A stretch of 64,000 nt of DNA from Cymbidium sinense (lineage: Eukaryota; Streptophyta; Magnoliopsida; Asparagales; Orchidaceae): positions 156,163,983 to 156,227,982 of the forward strand of contig CM038216.1 in the NCBI GenBank assembly GCA_021442155.1, in the 5' to 3' direction. Below the pieces are notes generated by a model, which saw only the letters and a list, made by a program, of their open reading frames with translations, searched no databases and was not told the origin of the DNA. Shown piece after piece: positions 1 through 11,960 of this stretch (position 1 is the stretch's first letter; each line of letters starts with the position of its first letter). The position numbers and the translations under genes are program-made.

Positions 1-335
1 AGGACCCAATTTGGCTAATTATAAGTCCAAGTTAGCCAAATTGGACCATATATAGATTAAATCAAATCTAATTCAATCCAAATTAGATTGTACCAAACCA
101 AGTATTTTTAAATACTTTAAATTGATTTTGAACATATTTCAATGATCAATTGAACCAAATTTGTCTACTTGCCCAATTGACCCAACTTAGCTCAATTTGA
201 CCGACATTAGCTGCTTTACCATATTTATGTTAGGGAGTGGTGGCTTTGAGATGAAGAAATCAGCCCAAACGCTTGGGTGAAAATTTGTCGACTCAACTTC
301 CTGAGAAGGAAGATTACGAATGAAGATTCTCCATT
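1..335 (+). repeat. TTGACC/AATTGG-word tract, right end of a dispersed repeat
   Basis: The first 130 bases closely match 12820-12945 in the same orientation, sharing words such as CCAAGTTAGCCAAATTGGAC and AATCCAAATTAGATTG. The tract then continues with AATTGACC and ACTTAGCTCAATTTGACC words. It is non-coding and probably the end of an element that begins left of the window. Bases 236-335 are less repetitive and match nothing else I noticed. Confidence 0.7.
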
Positions 336-2029
336 TCGAGTTGCTGGTGGCATCATCTCTTGCATGATCATGTTATTTATAAGCTAAAATTACAGACATT
401 TTCTAATTTTGTTAAATTATGATGAAAATATGCGAATTAGAATTCAACCCTGTAGAAAAACTTCCACTTCAACTATTAATTTAGCAAAGAGCCTTCTGAA
501 ATTGTTCGGCCGGTGGTCCTTTTCATGCTTGTTTTTAATATATATATTTTTTCCAATTTTTAGCAAAAAAAGAAAAAAAAATGCAAGTGCTGAATTGGCA
601 GTAGGAGAATGGTTCAGAAATACTTCCCTTACTACATAAAAAAAAATAGTGGCAGTGAAAAATTACTGTAATTATATATAAATTTAGCACTTTATATTTC
701 TACTCTCCCTGGGCCATATCTATTTTAAGTACCCTCTCATTTGCCTACAAATTACATCCACTATTGTAAGTTCTTACTCAGCAAGAATTTGAGAGTTTGT
801 GCCTTAGTTAGAAGAAATATTATTAATATCAAATTAAATAATTTTATTATGCACCAAAGATGAGGTTAACCATCCCTGCTTAGCAACTTCAAATGACCAA
901 GAGCCATCTTTATTCACATAGTTGCAACCTATCTTCAATAGATTGTAACCAAAATTTATTTGATGGGCACACTGTCCCATTACTCTGACTTCAAGTTGGT
1001 CTTATAATTGAGCTATTTAACACTAAGACATTGTAAAATTTAATATGTCCAGAAAATTCAAACTTCGATTATAAATACAATATAAATATTAGTAGGTTTA
1101 AAACTACACAAACTAAGGTATAATTAAATATTTAATACCTCTATTTCAATAAGCATTCTCTTCTTGAATGATTCCATACCCTTATTGTGTTAATATGAAA
1201 AAGAGATTGGTGCTAAAATATGGTCTATGGCAATAACACTCAAGAAAGATCCTAAGATATTTAACTTTGGGATATAAAATGGAATACCACTCTCATTCAC
1301 TTCGATAAGCACTCTTATACATGGGGACAAGATTTGTATATCTGCACTTGTTATGCACCCTCTACATCTTATAGGGGTGCTTTGCTCATCTGAAATAAAG
1401 AAATAAATGATCATAATATATTCATAAGAATTGAAGTATGTATCAAATTTTGTAAAACAATTATATACCAATAAGCTAAATCCCGTCATCTGACCAAGTA
1501 GCTTGCACACTAACTGAATGACATGATAGTTGTTGTGTTCCACTACGCTCATGCTCCTCAGGTGAATCAAGATATACTAGGGTAGAGGGTTATCAAAAGT
1601 TCTATTACCTTCTCCCCTACTAGATCCACTCATATTAATAACCTTATTTGCTCATATTAATATATGGCTACATGTCATTCTTGTAAATTAGGAAGCACAA
1701 AAACCTAAGAGGCTAACACTTATTCTAGTAGCAAAAGAGAATAGATGCCTCAAATCATATAACTAAAGGTGATTTTAGCCAATAGCCAAAACAAAGAAAA
1801 ATTGGGATTTATTAGTTCACTCCCATCTGTGCATACAAACCTTTCTCAATTTTTCTAAACTTATATTCCTACTAGTATGGGTTCCAGCTAACACCTCATA
1901 TGCTTTAAAACCATGAGGTTATTCTTATGAAATGCAAGATGTTTTAAGCTCTCGTTAATTAGAAAAGAATCTAAAGCCACTCCTTAAATCTAAGATCATA
2001 AATATTATGATATACTTCTAACTAATGTA
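336..2029. other. AT-rich intergenic DNA, no recognisable gene
   Basis: I see no gene, RNA gene or clear mobile element here. The longest open frame (minus strand, 1190-1570, 126 codons) has no motif I recognise and no paralogue elsewhere in the window. A chance frame of this size is not surprising over 64 kb and six frames. Short A and T runs occur near 560-580 and 640. Confidence 0.6.
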
Positions 2030-3390
2030 ATAATTTATAAATTTTATATACATTTGGACATCTAATTTTTTAAGGCTTTAGCTATGCAATCATGCTTATA
2101 ATAAGATGTAATAATAAGAGGTCATAAGATAAATTTGAAGACAAGGAAAACTTCTCAAAGAAAGATGGTCAACCCCAATTGTTAAATAGCTTCTTATGTG
2201 TAATCAGAAAAAGGCCCAATTCAAGAATTGAAGAAAAAATATATCTCATCAATTCTAGAAATTTCTAGTTATTTTTATTGTTTAATCCTAGGGCTCCAAT
2301 TATGAGAGATTTGAGTTAATTATATTTATGTTTGAGTTATTTAATTAAATTGTGTATAAAATTTAATTTTATCCTAAGTGCCTACAACATAAATTAAACT
2401 TTATAACATCATCAAAAAGTCATAGGAAGAAACCTATAAAATGTATGATGTTCTAGTGCCATAAATAAAGTAAACAAACTAAATAAATAAAATTAATAAA
2501 TAGAAAGGTTAGTGCAGCTAGATTCCACTCTACAACTTAGAAGAAGAAGAAAAATAGACAGCTGAGCTTTGCCCTTATACTGCCTGACCTGTTACTGGAA
2601 GTTTGATCTATAGTGATATTCATTTTACTTCTTTAGATTATCTTCTTTTTTAGAGACCTCCTTATGCTTCATAATAGACTACTTGTACAATATATTTTTG
2701 TTAATCCAAAATTATAGATCCTAATCTAATTCTAGTATCAAATTACATTTAAAATTTAAACAAAACCTAACTAAAACGTACAAAATAGAAATTAGTAGAA
2801 CACACATGCACTTAAGTAATTATACTTTAAACATATTAGCTTAGCATTAGTGGGAACCAAGCTTACTTATCCTAGTGGGCTATGCATATAGACTCAAGTA
2901 AATAACAGATGCAAGCAAATAATATCAATTTTAATTTTATTATTATAGTTCCTTTTATTAAGCACAATCTTCTTCACAAACTAATGTTAGTTTAATAAGC
3001 ATGCACTAATATCTAGTTTATGAGCAAATAATCCGAATATAAATATGAAATTAAAATAGGTTTATCATGAATCCAAATAGCACATCATATTCTTATTTCT
3101 TACTATTTATTATATAAATAAATTTAACTTTAAATTTTTTAAAAAATATTTTTAATTGTTTATCATGAATAGAAAATATAAATAAGAAATTAAAATAGTA
3201 AATAAATATACATTTTATGATAGTTTTAATAAATAATTTTTTAAATTTTAAAGGAGACATAATATAAAATGTTTAATGGATAAAAGTAAAATTATAAAAA
3301 AAATACTAGAATATCTTAACATTTTAGAGTGCTTATAGGGAAAATTATCATATATCTAGTTTTAGTTTAGTCCATTAAAGCATTGGCTCA
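2030..3390 (+). repeat. Y-type repeat block, tandem copy 1
   Basis: This block matches 5098-6075 and 6358-7570 almost base for base (shared words include TATGCAATCATGCTTATAAT and TTTGATCTATAGTGATATTC). It matches the longer Y blocks at 13790-15840, 26858-28820 and 51465-53480 more distantly. A conserved landmark is the run from the GTGCAGCTAG word to CTTTGCCCTTATAC. It is non-coding with stops in every frame. The left end, near 2028 at the word AATAATTTATA, is the same word found at the duplication junction near 5097. Confidence 0.8.
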
Positions 3391-4440
3391 AATGGGTCAA
3401 ACACCTAGCTCAACTAAGGAAATAGGTTTGGGAACTAAATTGGATCATTATGGGATAATTCTTTGGGCAATTAAACCATAGGATAGGCTAATCAAAGCTT
3501 TAACAATTTATGATAGCAATTCATCCTAGTTGGAGTACACTAAGGCTTATTCTATTTGTAATTAATCAAATTGAACTTATATGAGTTTAATAGGTCATAG
3601 GGAACCTATTATTAATCAAATAGCTTAATGGTGTGCTAAACTTTCATTTGAAAAAAAATATATTGGCTATTAAAGCCAATCTAAAGCTCAAAACCAACCT
3701 TTTATATAGTTTTATTCAGTAACCAAGTTAAGAAGTTTTAACACTTATCAAATCTATCATAATGGTAATGAATTAGCCCTAAAAATTACTAAAGACATTA
3801 GAGACTTTGCTAAAAGGATTTAGAGACTTGTATTAATACATGAGTTTGCATATATAAGCTATGAAGCTATTAAATCAATAGGTAGTTCAATGAACTACAA
3901 AGAAATCAGAAGTTTGAATAGGATGAGTCAAGAATCACAAATTCTGACTCATATTTTGTAAGTTAATGGATTAGTTAATATCATTTTTATTGAGCATAGT
4001 TTAGAAATGACGTGGTTCTCATATTTTTATATAAGTAATTGTTTTTCTTTGGTTGTAACTTTTAATTTTTCTCTGTCTTAATACCCTTTTTGAATTGTTT
4101 TTGGGCTTTAATGAGAAGCCGGCATGAGGCTCATTTTATTCAATATATAATGCTCATTTAAATATTATATTGAAGAAAAAAAAGTTGAAATGAGAGCTAA
4201 TTTTGCAGTTTAAAACGGCCCTCAATTACTCTTAGTGAAACGTATCCAAATGAGTGGCTAAGTGGTCTTATAATTTTTAAAAATACCCACTCTTCCTAAA
4301 GCTAATAATAATGCAAAATAAAATTTGTTTTATAATATTTTTTTATACTAATTCTTCAACTTGAATGAAATATTACTTCAATATCCAAATATATATAAAG
4401 TAGTTCAACAAGCACATAAGTAATTCTGTCTTTCATCATG
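3391..4440 (+). repeat. Right part of tandem duplication unit 1
   Basis: The stretch is paralogous to 7571-8120 and 8560-8900, separated there by an insertion. Shared text includes GGATCATTATGGGATAATTC and TTGAGCATAGTTTAG. No coding potential is visible. It lies just outside the terpene synthase relic and was duplicated with it. Confidence 0.75.
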
Positions 4441-5096
4441 CTCTTTTTAAGTGTCTTGGACATCTATGTATACTAATTGAATAATGTAAGTCATATTAGC
4501 CTAGTGGTTGAGAGCTTTGGTTTTTAACCAAGATGTCTTGAGTTCAAATCCTTACACATGCGTTGTGAGTGTGAGTTTGCAAATAAATTTGCTCAAATGT
4601 CTCAAAAAAATAATGTTTGTCAAGTTTATGTTTGTTTAAGGTTATGACTTAACATGTTTTTCACTAATTATTTGAGATGTTAAACCTTTAATTTTATATA
4701 TTGTTAAATATCACTTTTCTAAGATATTCGAATGAAATGAATAGTGTTCTTAAGATTGTTTGTCCCTAGACTTTTGAATGTGCTAGACAATGTAATGCAA
4801 AGACATATTGAGGAAGTTTAGACATTTCAATTTTTTCAACTTCAATTGATACATAATTAAAATTAAACTAATATTATTTCATTAAAGCATTAAATTTGAA
4901 AATATGAAATTAATGTAGTCAATATTTTTCTTCTCAATTACATGTAGAAGCAATGGAATCTCTTCAATTGTCCCATAAATATCGTAAATATCAACAAGAA
5001 TGAATAATAGTCCTATTACCTTTGTCATCATCAATCTTGCATGTGAATAGTAGGTTTCATAATATACTAAAAGTATTTAAAAATGAATATCTAACA
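4441..5096 (-). pseudogene. Terpene synthase relic A (pieces of exons 7, 5 and 4)
   Basis: Read on the minus strand, three pieces of a class I terpene synthase lie in the correct gene order. Exon 4 (about 4931-5096) reads YYETYYSHARLMMTK followed by VDIYDIYGTIEE; this is the metal-binding region, but the first Asp of DDxxD is Val (codons at 4981-4995). Exon 5 (about 4729-4840) is degraded but aligns with the exon at 43862-43996, including the intron start after it. A scrap of exon 7 (about 4451-4480) encodes a version of LVYKDVQD. Exon 6 is missing and a SINE sits beside the exon 7 scrap. The relic is cut at 5096 by the duplication junction. With only fragments and a changed catalytic Asp it cannot encode an enzyme. 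It is a sister of relic B (8931-9900) and more distant from the pseudogene at 43057-45360. Confidence 0.85.
4488..4608 (+). mobile_element. tRNA-derived SINE with target-site duplication
   Basis: An RNA polymerase III A box (TAGCCTAGTGG, 4497-4507) and B box (AGTTCAAATCC, 4541-4551) lie about 33 bases apart, as in tRNA-derived SINEs. The element ends in an A run (4604-4610). The flanking AATAATGT at 4480-4487 and 4609-4616 is a target-site duplication. The paralogous site at 8940-8955 has the same flanks without the element, so the insertion post-dates the tandem duplication. The body is about 121 bases, short for a SINE. It is not a tRNA gene: the acceptor stem does not pair. Confidence 0.88.
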
Positions 5097-6165
5097 AATG
5101 CAATAATTTATAAATTTTATATACATTTGGACATCTAATTTTTTTTAAGGCTTTAGCTATGCAATCATGCTTATAATAAGATGTAATAATAAGAGGTCAT
5201 AAGATAAATTTGAAGACAAGGAAAACTTCTCAAATAAAGATGGTCATCCTCAATTGTTAAATAGCTTCTTATGTGAATCAAAAGGCCCAATTCAGAAATG
5301 AAGAAAAAATATGTAATCTCATCAATTTTAGAAATTTCTAGTTATTTTTATTGTTTAATCTTAGGGCTTCAATTATGAGAGATTTGAGTTAATTATCTTT
5401 ATGTTTGAGTTATTTAATTAAATTGAGTAGAAAATTTAATTTTATCCTAAGTGCCGACCACATAAATTAAACTTTTATAACATCATTAAAAAAGTCATAG
5501 GAAGAAACCTATAAAACACATGATGTTCTAGTGCCATAAATGAAGTAAACACAATAAATAAATCAAATTAATGAAAAGAAAGGTTGGTGTAGCTAGGTTC
5601 CAATATACAACTTAGAAGAAAAGAAAATGCATAGCCGAGCTTTGCCCTTATACTGGTTGACCAAGAACTAGAAGTTTGATCTATAGTGATCTTCATTTTA
5701 CTTCTTTGGATTATCTCCTTTTTTTAGAGACCTCCTTATGCTTCACAAGACTATACCAGCTTGTACAATATATTTCTATTAATCCTAAACTTTAGATTCT
5801 AATCTAATTCTAATATCAAATTACATTTAAAATTTAAATAAAATCTAACTAAAACCTACAAAATAGAAATTTGTAGAACACACATACACTCAAGCAATTA
5901 TATTTCAAACATACTAGCTTAGCATTAGTGGGTAGCAAGCTTACTTATTCTAGTAGTGGGCTATGCATACAGACTCAAGCAAATAGCACATCCAAGCAAA
6001 TAATTTAATTTTACATAGTCTTCTACAAAAAAATAATGTTAGTTTAATAAGAAATGCCCACGTATCTAGTTTATGAGCAAATAATCCTAATATCGAGTCT
6101 AAAATAGTACATAATAAAATAAGAAAATAAACACATCACAAGCAGCACCGCCCCTAGCTTAAGTC
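5097..6165 (+). repeat. Y-type repeat block, tandem copy 2
   Basis: The block restarts at the word AATAATTTATA used at 2028, directly after relic A, which marks a tandem duplication junction with short shared sequence. It follows copy 1 closely to about 6075. It then continues with the GCACCGCCCC segment (near 6146), typical of the end of Y blocks elsewhere (28750, 53390). Confidence 0.8.
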
Positions 6166-6357
6166 TAGAGTCGGTGACCTAATAATCTAGAGCATTTATG
6201 AGGAGGCTAGTGTGGTGAGGCTATATTAAGCTTTTAAAAGTTTAAATTTTGATTTATATCCCAATAACACAAAATTATGAAAATATCTAAGATGTGAGGA
6301 TTTGCACTCATAGCAAGAGAGAGCACCCATGCAGATCCTAAAGTCCACAGATCCACC
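6166..6357. other. Short spacer between two Y blocks
   Basis: This is single-copy AT-rich sequence carrying the end of the Y block and a unique stretch up to 6357. Here copy 3 starts abruptly in the middle of a Y block at AAGGAAAACTTCTCAAA. No gene is visible. Confidence 0.55.
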
Positions 6358-7570
6358 GCAAGGAAAACTTCTCAAAGAAAGATGGTCATCCCCAATTGTT
6401 AAATAGCTTCTTATGTGTAATAAAAAAAAGGCCCAATTCAAGAAATGAAGAAAAAATATGTAATCTCATCAATTCTAGAAATTTCTAGTTATTTTTATTG
6501 TTTAATCCTAGGGCTCCAATTATGAGAGATTTGAGTTAATTATCTTTATGTTTGAGTTATTTAATTAAATTGTGTAGAAAATTTAATTTTATCCTAAGTG
6601 CCTACCACATAAATTAAACTTTATAACATCATCAAAAGTCATAGGAAGAAACCTATAAAATGTATGATGTTCTAGTGCCATAAATAAAGTAAACACACTA
6701 AATAAATAAAATTAATAAAAAGAAAGGTCAGTGCAGCTAGATTCCACTCAACAACTTAGAAGAAAAGAAAAATGTTGAGCTTTGCCCTTATACCGAATTC
6801 TTGGAAATTTGATCTATAGTGATATTCATTTTACTTCTTTAGATTATCTTCTTTTTTAAAGACCTCCTTATGCTTCATAATAGACTACCAGCTTGTACAA
6901 TATATTTTGTTAATCCAAAATTATAGATCCTAATCTAATTCTAGTATCAAATTACATTTAAAATTTAAACAAAACCTAACTGAAACGTACAAAATAGAAA
7001 TTAGTAGAACACACATGCACTTAAGTAATTATACTTTAAACATATTAGCTTAGCATTAGTGGGAACCAAGCTTACTTATCCTAGTGGGCTATGCATATAG
7101 ACTCAAGTAAATAACAGATGCAAGCAAATAATATTAATATTAATTTTATTATTATAGTTCCTTTTATTAAGCACAATCTTCTTCAAAAACTAATGTTAAT
7201 TTAATAAGCATGCCCTAATATCTAGTTTATGAGCAATTAATCCTAATATAAATATGGAATTAAAATAGGTTTTTCATGAATCCAAATAGCACATCCTATT
7301 CTTATTTCTTACTATTTATTATATAAATAAATTTAACTTTAATTTTTTAAAAAAATAGTTTTAATTGTTTATCATGAATAGAAAATATAAATAAGAAATT
7401 AAAATAGTAAATAAATATACATTTTATGATAGTTTTAATAAATAATTTTTTAAATTTTAGAGGAGACATAATATAAAATTTTTAATGGATAAAAGTAAAA
7501 TTATAAAAAATACTAGAATATCTTAAAATTTTAGAGTGCCTATGGGGCAAACTATCCTACAACTAGTTTG
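6358..7570 (+). repeat. Y-type repeat block, tandem copy 3 (5' truncated)
   Basis: It is paralogous to 2138-3390 and begins about 110 bases into the block. The two copies are highly alike, including the AT-rich tail near 7300-7510 (paralogue 3090-3310). That makes this a recent duplication compared with the older Y blocks further right. Confidence 0.8.
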
Positions 7571-8230
7571 AGTTTAGTCCATTTAAACATTGGTTCAAAT
7601 GTGTCAAGAACCTAGTTTAACAAAAGAAATAGGTTTGGGAACTAAATTGGATCATTATGGGATAATTCTTTGGGCAATTAAACCATAGGATAGGCTAATC
7701 GAAAGCTTAACAATTTATGACAGCAATCCATCCTAGCTGGAGTACAGTGAGGCTTATTCTCTTTGGAATTAATCAAACTGAACTTATATGAGTTTAATAG
7801 GTCATAGAGAACCAATTATTAATCAAATAAATTAATGGTGTTTTTTTGAAAAAAAAAATGATTGACTATTAAAGCCAATCCAAAGGTCAAAACCAACCTT
7901 TTATATAGTTTTATTCAGTACCCAAGATAAGAAGTTTTAACACTCATCTAATCTACCATAAAGGTGACATTAGAGACTTTGCTAAAAGGATTTAGAGACT
8001 TGTATTAATACATGAGTTCGCATATATAAGCTATGAAGCTATTAAATCAATAGGTTGTTCAATGAACTACAAAGAAATCAGAAGTTTGATTAGGATGAGT
8101 CAAGAATCAAAATCTTGGCAAGATACATATAATTTTCAACACAAAAAAAACTCTTCTTTCAATAAAAATTGATCACGTGATTTTTTTATACTAATTTTAT
8201 TTCAACTTTCAATGTGAGATTGGCTGAAAG

Positions 8231-8540
8231 TAGGGGTGTCAAAAATTGAGCTGACTTGATACAGAACCCAAAAAATTCTGGTTGACCAAAAAAATTTTGG
8301 GTCGGTTGAGTTGAAGAAATTGACCCGTATTTTTTTGGGTCGTTGACTCTCCTACCAAATTGACTTGATTTTGACCGCCAACTCAAAATTGACTGAACTC
8401 AAATTGACCCAATTTTTTACACAGAACTGAATTTGACTTAAAAATAATATAAATAGATCATTGGTCATGTGGTCAATCGGGTTGAAGTCGGGTCGGGTTC
8501 GGGTTGAAATTTTTGACTCTTGAGTTCCCTCTGACACACG
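8231..8540. mobile_element. MITE-like element, possibly hAT
   Basis: The left end reads TAGGGGTGTCAAAAATTG; the right end, read in reverse, reads CGTGTGTCAGAGGG. These are imperfect inverted ends of the TAGGGGTGTCA type common in plant hAT-related MITEs. The interior is rich in GGGTC/GACCC words, including GGGTCGGGTTCGGGTTG near 8491. The paralogous stretch at 3940-3990 lacks this sequence, so it entered after duplication or was lost from the other copy. No clean target duplication was identified. Confidence 0.6.
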
Positions 8541-8699
8541 TGTTTCCATCTTATTCTTGAGCATAGTTTAGAATTGACGTGGTTCTCATATATTAATATA
8601 AGTAATTATTTTTTTTTATTGTAACTTTTAATTTTTCTTTGTCTTAATACCCTTTTTTAATTGTTTTGGGCTTTAATGAGAAGCTGGTGAGGATCATTT

Positions 8700-8702
<3 letters not shown>

Positions 8703-8755
<53 letters not shown>
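8703..8755. repeat. (TC)n microsatellite
   Basis: An uninterrupted TC dinucleotide run of about 53 bases. The paralogous position near 4130-4145 has no such run, so the array grew after the local duplication. Confidence 0.97.
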
Positions 8756-8758
<3 letters not shown>

Positions 8759-8930
8759 ATATATTTGTTTTATAATATAAAACAAATTATAATATATTTT
8801 TTTATACTAATTCTTCAACTTGAATGAAATATTACTTCAATATCCAAATATATATAAAGTAGTTCAACAAGCACATAAGTAATTTTGTCTTTCATGATGC
8901 TAGTAGACTCTTTTTAAGTGTCTTGGACAT

Positions 8931-9900
8931 CTATGTATACTAATTGATTAATGTTTGTCAAGTTCATGTTTGTTTAAGGTTATGGCTTAACAAGCTTTTC
9001 ACTAATTATTCAAGATGTTAAACCTTTAATTTTTTTTAATGTTAAATAGCACTTTTCTAAGATATTCTGAATGAAATGAATATTTTTCTTAAGATTGTTT
9101 GTCCCTAGACTCTTTGAATGTGCTAGACAATGTACACAACACATATTGAGGGAAGTTTAGTCATTTCAAATTTTCAACTTCAATTGATACATAATTAAAA
9201 TTAAACTAATATTATTTCATTAAAGCATTAAATTTGAAAATAATGAAAATAATGTAGTCAATATTTTTCTTCTCAATTACTTGTAGAAGCAATGGAATCT
9301 CTTCAATTGTCCCATAAATATCATAAATTTCAACAAGAATGAATAATAGAGCTATTACCTTTGTCATCATCAATCTTGCATGTGCATAGTAGGTTTCATA
9401 ATATACTAAAAGTATTTAAAAAATGAATATCTAACAATTTATGATGTATTAATGGAAGCCTTTTCCACCATATATAGTATATAATTTATCCTGAACAAAG
9501 AGTAAAACTCTAGGATAGTTGTCAAGGTAGACATGGGGTGAAGTATTACAAATTTGACCAATAATCTTACATTATTTAAAAAAAGCTACTAAATTATAAA
9601 ACTCAAAAACATTTTACTTTAAAGCAACGATTAAAGTTAACACATTTAGAAAGAATTTTGATGTTACATTCGCACTTTTTTAATAAGAATGGTTATTCAT
9701 ATTACCAATAAATAATTCTAACAACAACCTACCTTACATATTTTATTTATTGAAAGTAAAATGGGTTAGTTATAAATGAGTATGAATATTACTTAAAATT
9801 CATGTAATCTATATATTTAAGAGTAAAAGAAAACTTATATGGTTAAACCTAGTGTTTCATTTATGATGAATGCTTTGCAAAATTAAGGATCATTACACAT
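8931..9900 (-). pseudogene. Terpene synthase relic B (pieces of exons 7, 5, 4 and 3)
   Basis: This is the sister copy of relic A on the minus strand. An exon 7 scrap lies at about 8918-8945, exon 5 at about 9068-9178 and exon 4 at about 9271-9472. The 3' end of exon 3 is recognisable at about 9825-9900 by alignment with 44650-44710. Exon 4 has VEIYD in place of DDIYD (codons at 9320-9334), followed by IYGTIEE. Its 5' end retains the region matching the WWKD start of exon 4, which relic A has lost. Introns 3 and 4 are also alignable with the main pseudogene. Stops, missing exons and the lost aspartates make it non-functional. It shows the relics came from a genomic, intron-containing gene and not from a processed copy. 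Confidence 0.83.
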
Positions 9901-11960
9901 GTTATTTTTTTTCAAATAGTACAATGACTTTGAATAATTCAAATTTCATATTTAAAAAATAAATATTTATATTGACTTACTACTTTGTGATTAAAATGTT
10001 CATGATTTATGTATAAAGATTGGTATCCTTGAAAGTACAAATATACATTTATGAAATAGACTAAATAAAACTTTTCATGCATTTACTAGTACTTATTTTG
10101 ATTCTTACATCCATGCTATGAACCTATTATAGACCTCAAACGCATACTCATACATATTCAAGAAATCAAACTAAATATAGACTTACAAATTCTATTTATG
10201 CATGTTTTGTCAAGTATTACTTAAAATAGTAGGGATAGTCATGTTGCATATATATGCTCTTTTAGAGGATTCATATAATTTAAATATTCATCTACACACA
10301 TCTAGTTTCATAATTCAATTATACATATATTTATTTCTAAATCTACAAACATTTTTATTTTGCTCACCCAAGTCCATAATGTTGTGTATTCAAATTTACT
10401 TGGATACCAAAAATCTAAAAAAATAAATTAATATTTATGCTTATCTTCATGAAGGATAATAAAAATAAGTTGGTGATCATTTATAATAAGCATAACTTGA
10501 AGATAAGCTAAATTAAAAAAGTATAATTTAAATCAATGGTGTTGAAGGGAATGATAGTTAAGAAACATTGTATGTTTTCAACATTTTTCATAGCTTCTAT
10601 GTTGTCCTTGGTTAGTTTAATTTAATATAGATGTTTAAAATAATGGTTCCAAGTGACTATTTCAAATCTCTTGCTATCTATAACACTCTATTCAAGCATG
10701 TGAGTTGTAAATTCCTCAATATTGTCATTCTCTATGTGTACAACTAAGAAAACCATTGCCACTACTTGAATTGAGCAATTCTTGTAAAATATCTTTAACA
10801 TTTCAAAAGTTCATGTATTTACTTTACTCTCCTTGCTTCCTAGACTAAACCTCAAAAAACCTTTTAAGATCATCTTGCATTCAAGTGAAGATATAAGAAG
10901 TGCTTTAGGAGATCAAAAAGTGTTGATTGTAAAAGAAAAAAAGATTGAAATTTAAGTTCTTGACTCTTCTCATTTTGTTATCATGTTTTTGTTGGGATCA
11001 AAATTTTGAGAGCAATAGTGATAGAGGATCTAATGCTGGAATATGCTTTGTTTGATCTCTTTGAAGATTTTGGATTTGGTTGTTATTTTCTTGATTTTAA
11101 TATTTTTTTTAATGTTATAAGTTAATTTGAAAGAATAATTTATTTGACTATCTTCGTTGAAATTAAAAATTATCTTTATTTTTTGAAAAATATATTTAAA
11201 AATTTACTTAAAGTATGTCATGAATAAGTCAAGCATTTAAATTAGTTTGATTTTAAAATTTAAAATTTTATTTAAATTTAGTTTAAATGAGATTTCAAAT
11301 AAATATTATTTAAATTTGATATGAGCATTCATACTTGTTAGTCTTAACATATATTTTGTTTAGTATGGTAATCATTGCACATAATCAATCTTTGGTATTC
11401 CTTTTATTTTTCTTCTAATTGTGGAAAGTACTTTATTTCTTACAACTTTGTTTATTTCATTTAGTTGCTTATTAATAACATAAGTCTAAATTTTGAATGG
11501 TTAGACAATTTACCCATTCTCTTAAGTGCATTCAATATTATCAATTTGAAGGATCTATCTAAAGACCTAGCAAGTTCTAAGTTATGTAATAAAATTGTAA
11601 TACAAGGAATACCAAAGAAAATAAAATTGAAAAGAAACTTCAAATAAAAAAATGTATTTTAGGAGCCATAGTTTGGCCAAAATTGTCACTCAACACTTCC
11701 ACATCTAAATGTTTTAATTTTTTTTCACCACTTACAACACCAATATCACTTCTTTTACAAACTCAATTCTACTTCAAAATTATTGGGACAACAAACTCCA
11801 TCCTCCATCAATGCAGAATCACAAACCTCTTTTTTCATATTATTTCTATCAACCACATATCTCCCCATGACTACTATTATCTTGCTATCCTCCATACTAT
11901 TATATCCTAGCCTCTTCAATAGGCAACATGGTAATCAATGTATGGTATAATTAGCAAGCT
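9901..11960. other. AT-rich intergenic DNA, no recognisable gene
   Basis: I see no gene or named repeat. The open frames at 10202-10426, 11461-11643 (minus), 11465-11647 and 11683-11910 are short, hydrophobic or Lys/Asn-rich, and show no motif. Part of this stretch may be decayed intron and flank of relic B. Confidence 0.55.

Larger units (their letters stand above)
7571..8930 (+). repeat. Right part of tandem duplication unit 2
   Basis: It is paralogous to 3391-4440 apart from an insertion (about 8115-8555) containing a MITE-like element and a (TC)n array at 8703-8755. No gene is visible. Confidence 0.7.

Noticed and set aside
1190..1570. 126-codon open frame on the minus strand
   Set aside because: No motif, no paralogue in the window and no gene structure around it. 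Its length is within what chance allows over 64 kb and six frames, even at this base composition.
4497..4551. Possible tRNA gene with A and B boxes
   Set aside because: The acceptor stem does not pair. The sequence is flanked by a target-site duplication and ends in an A run, so it is a SINE.
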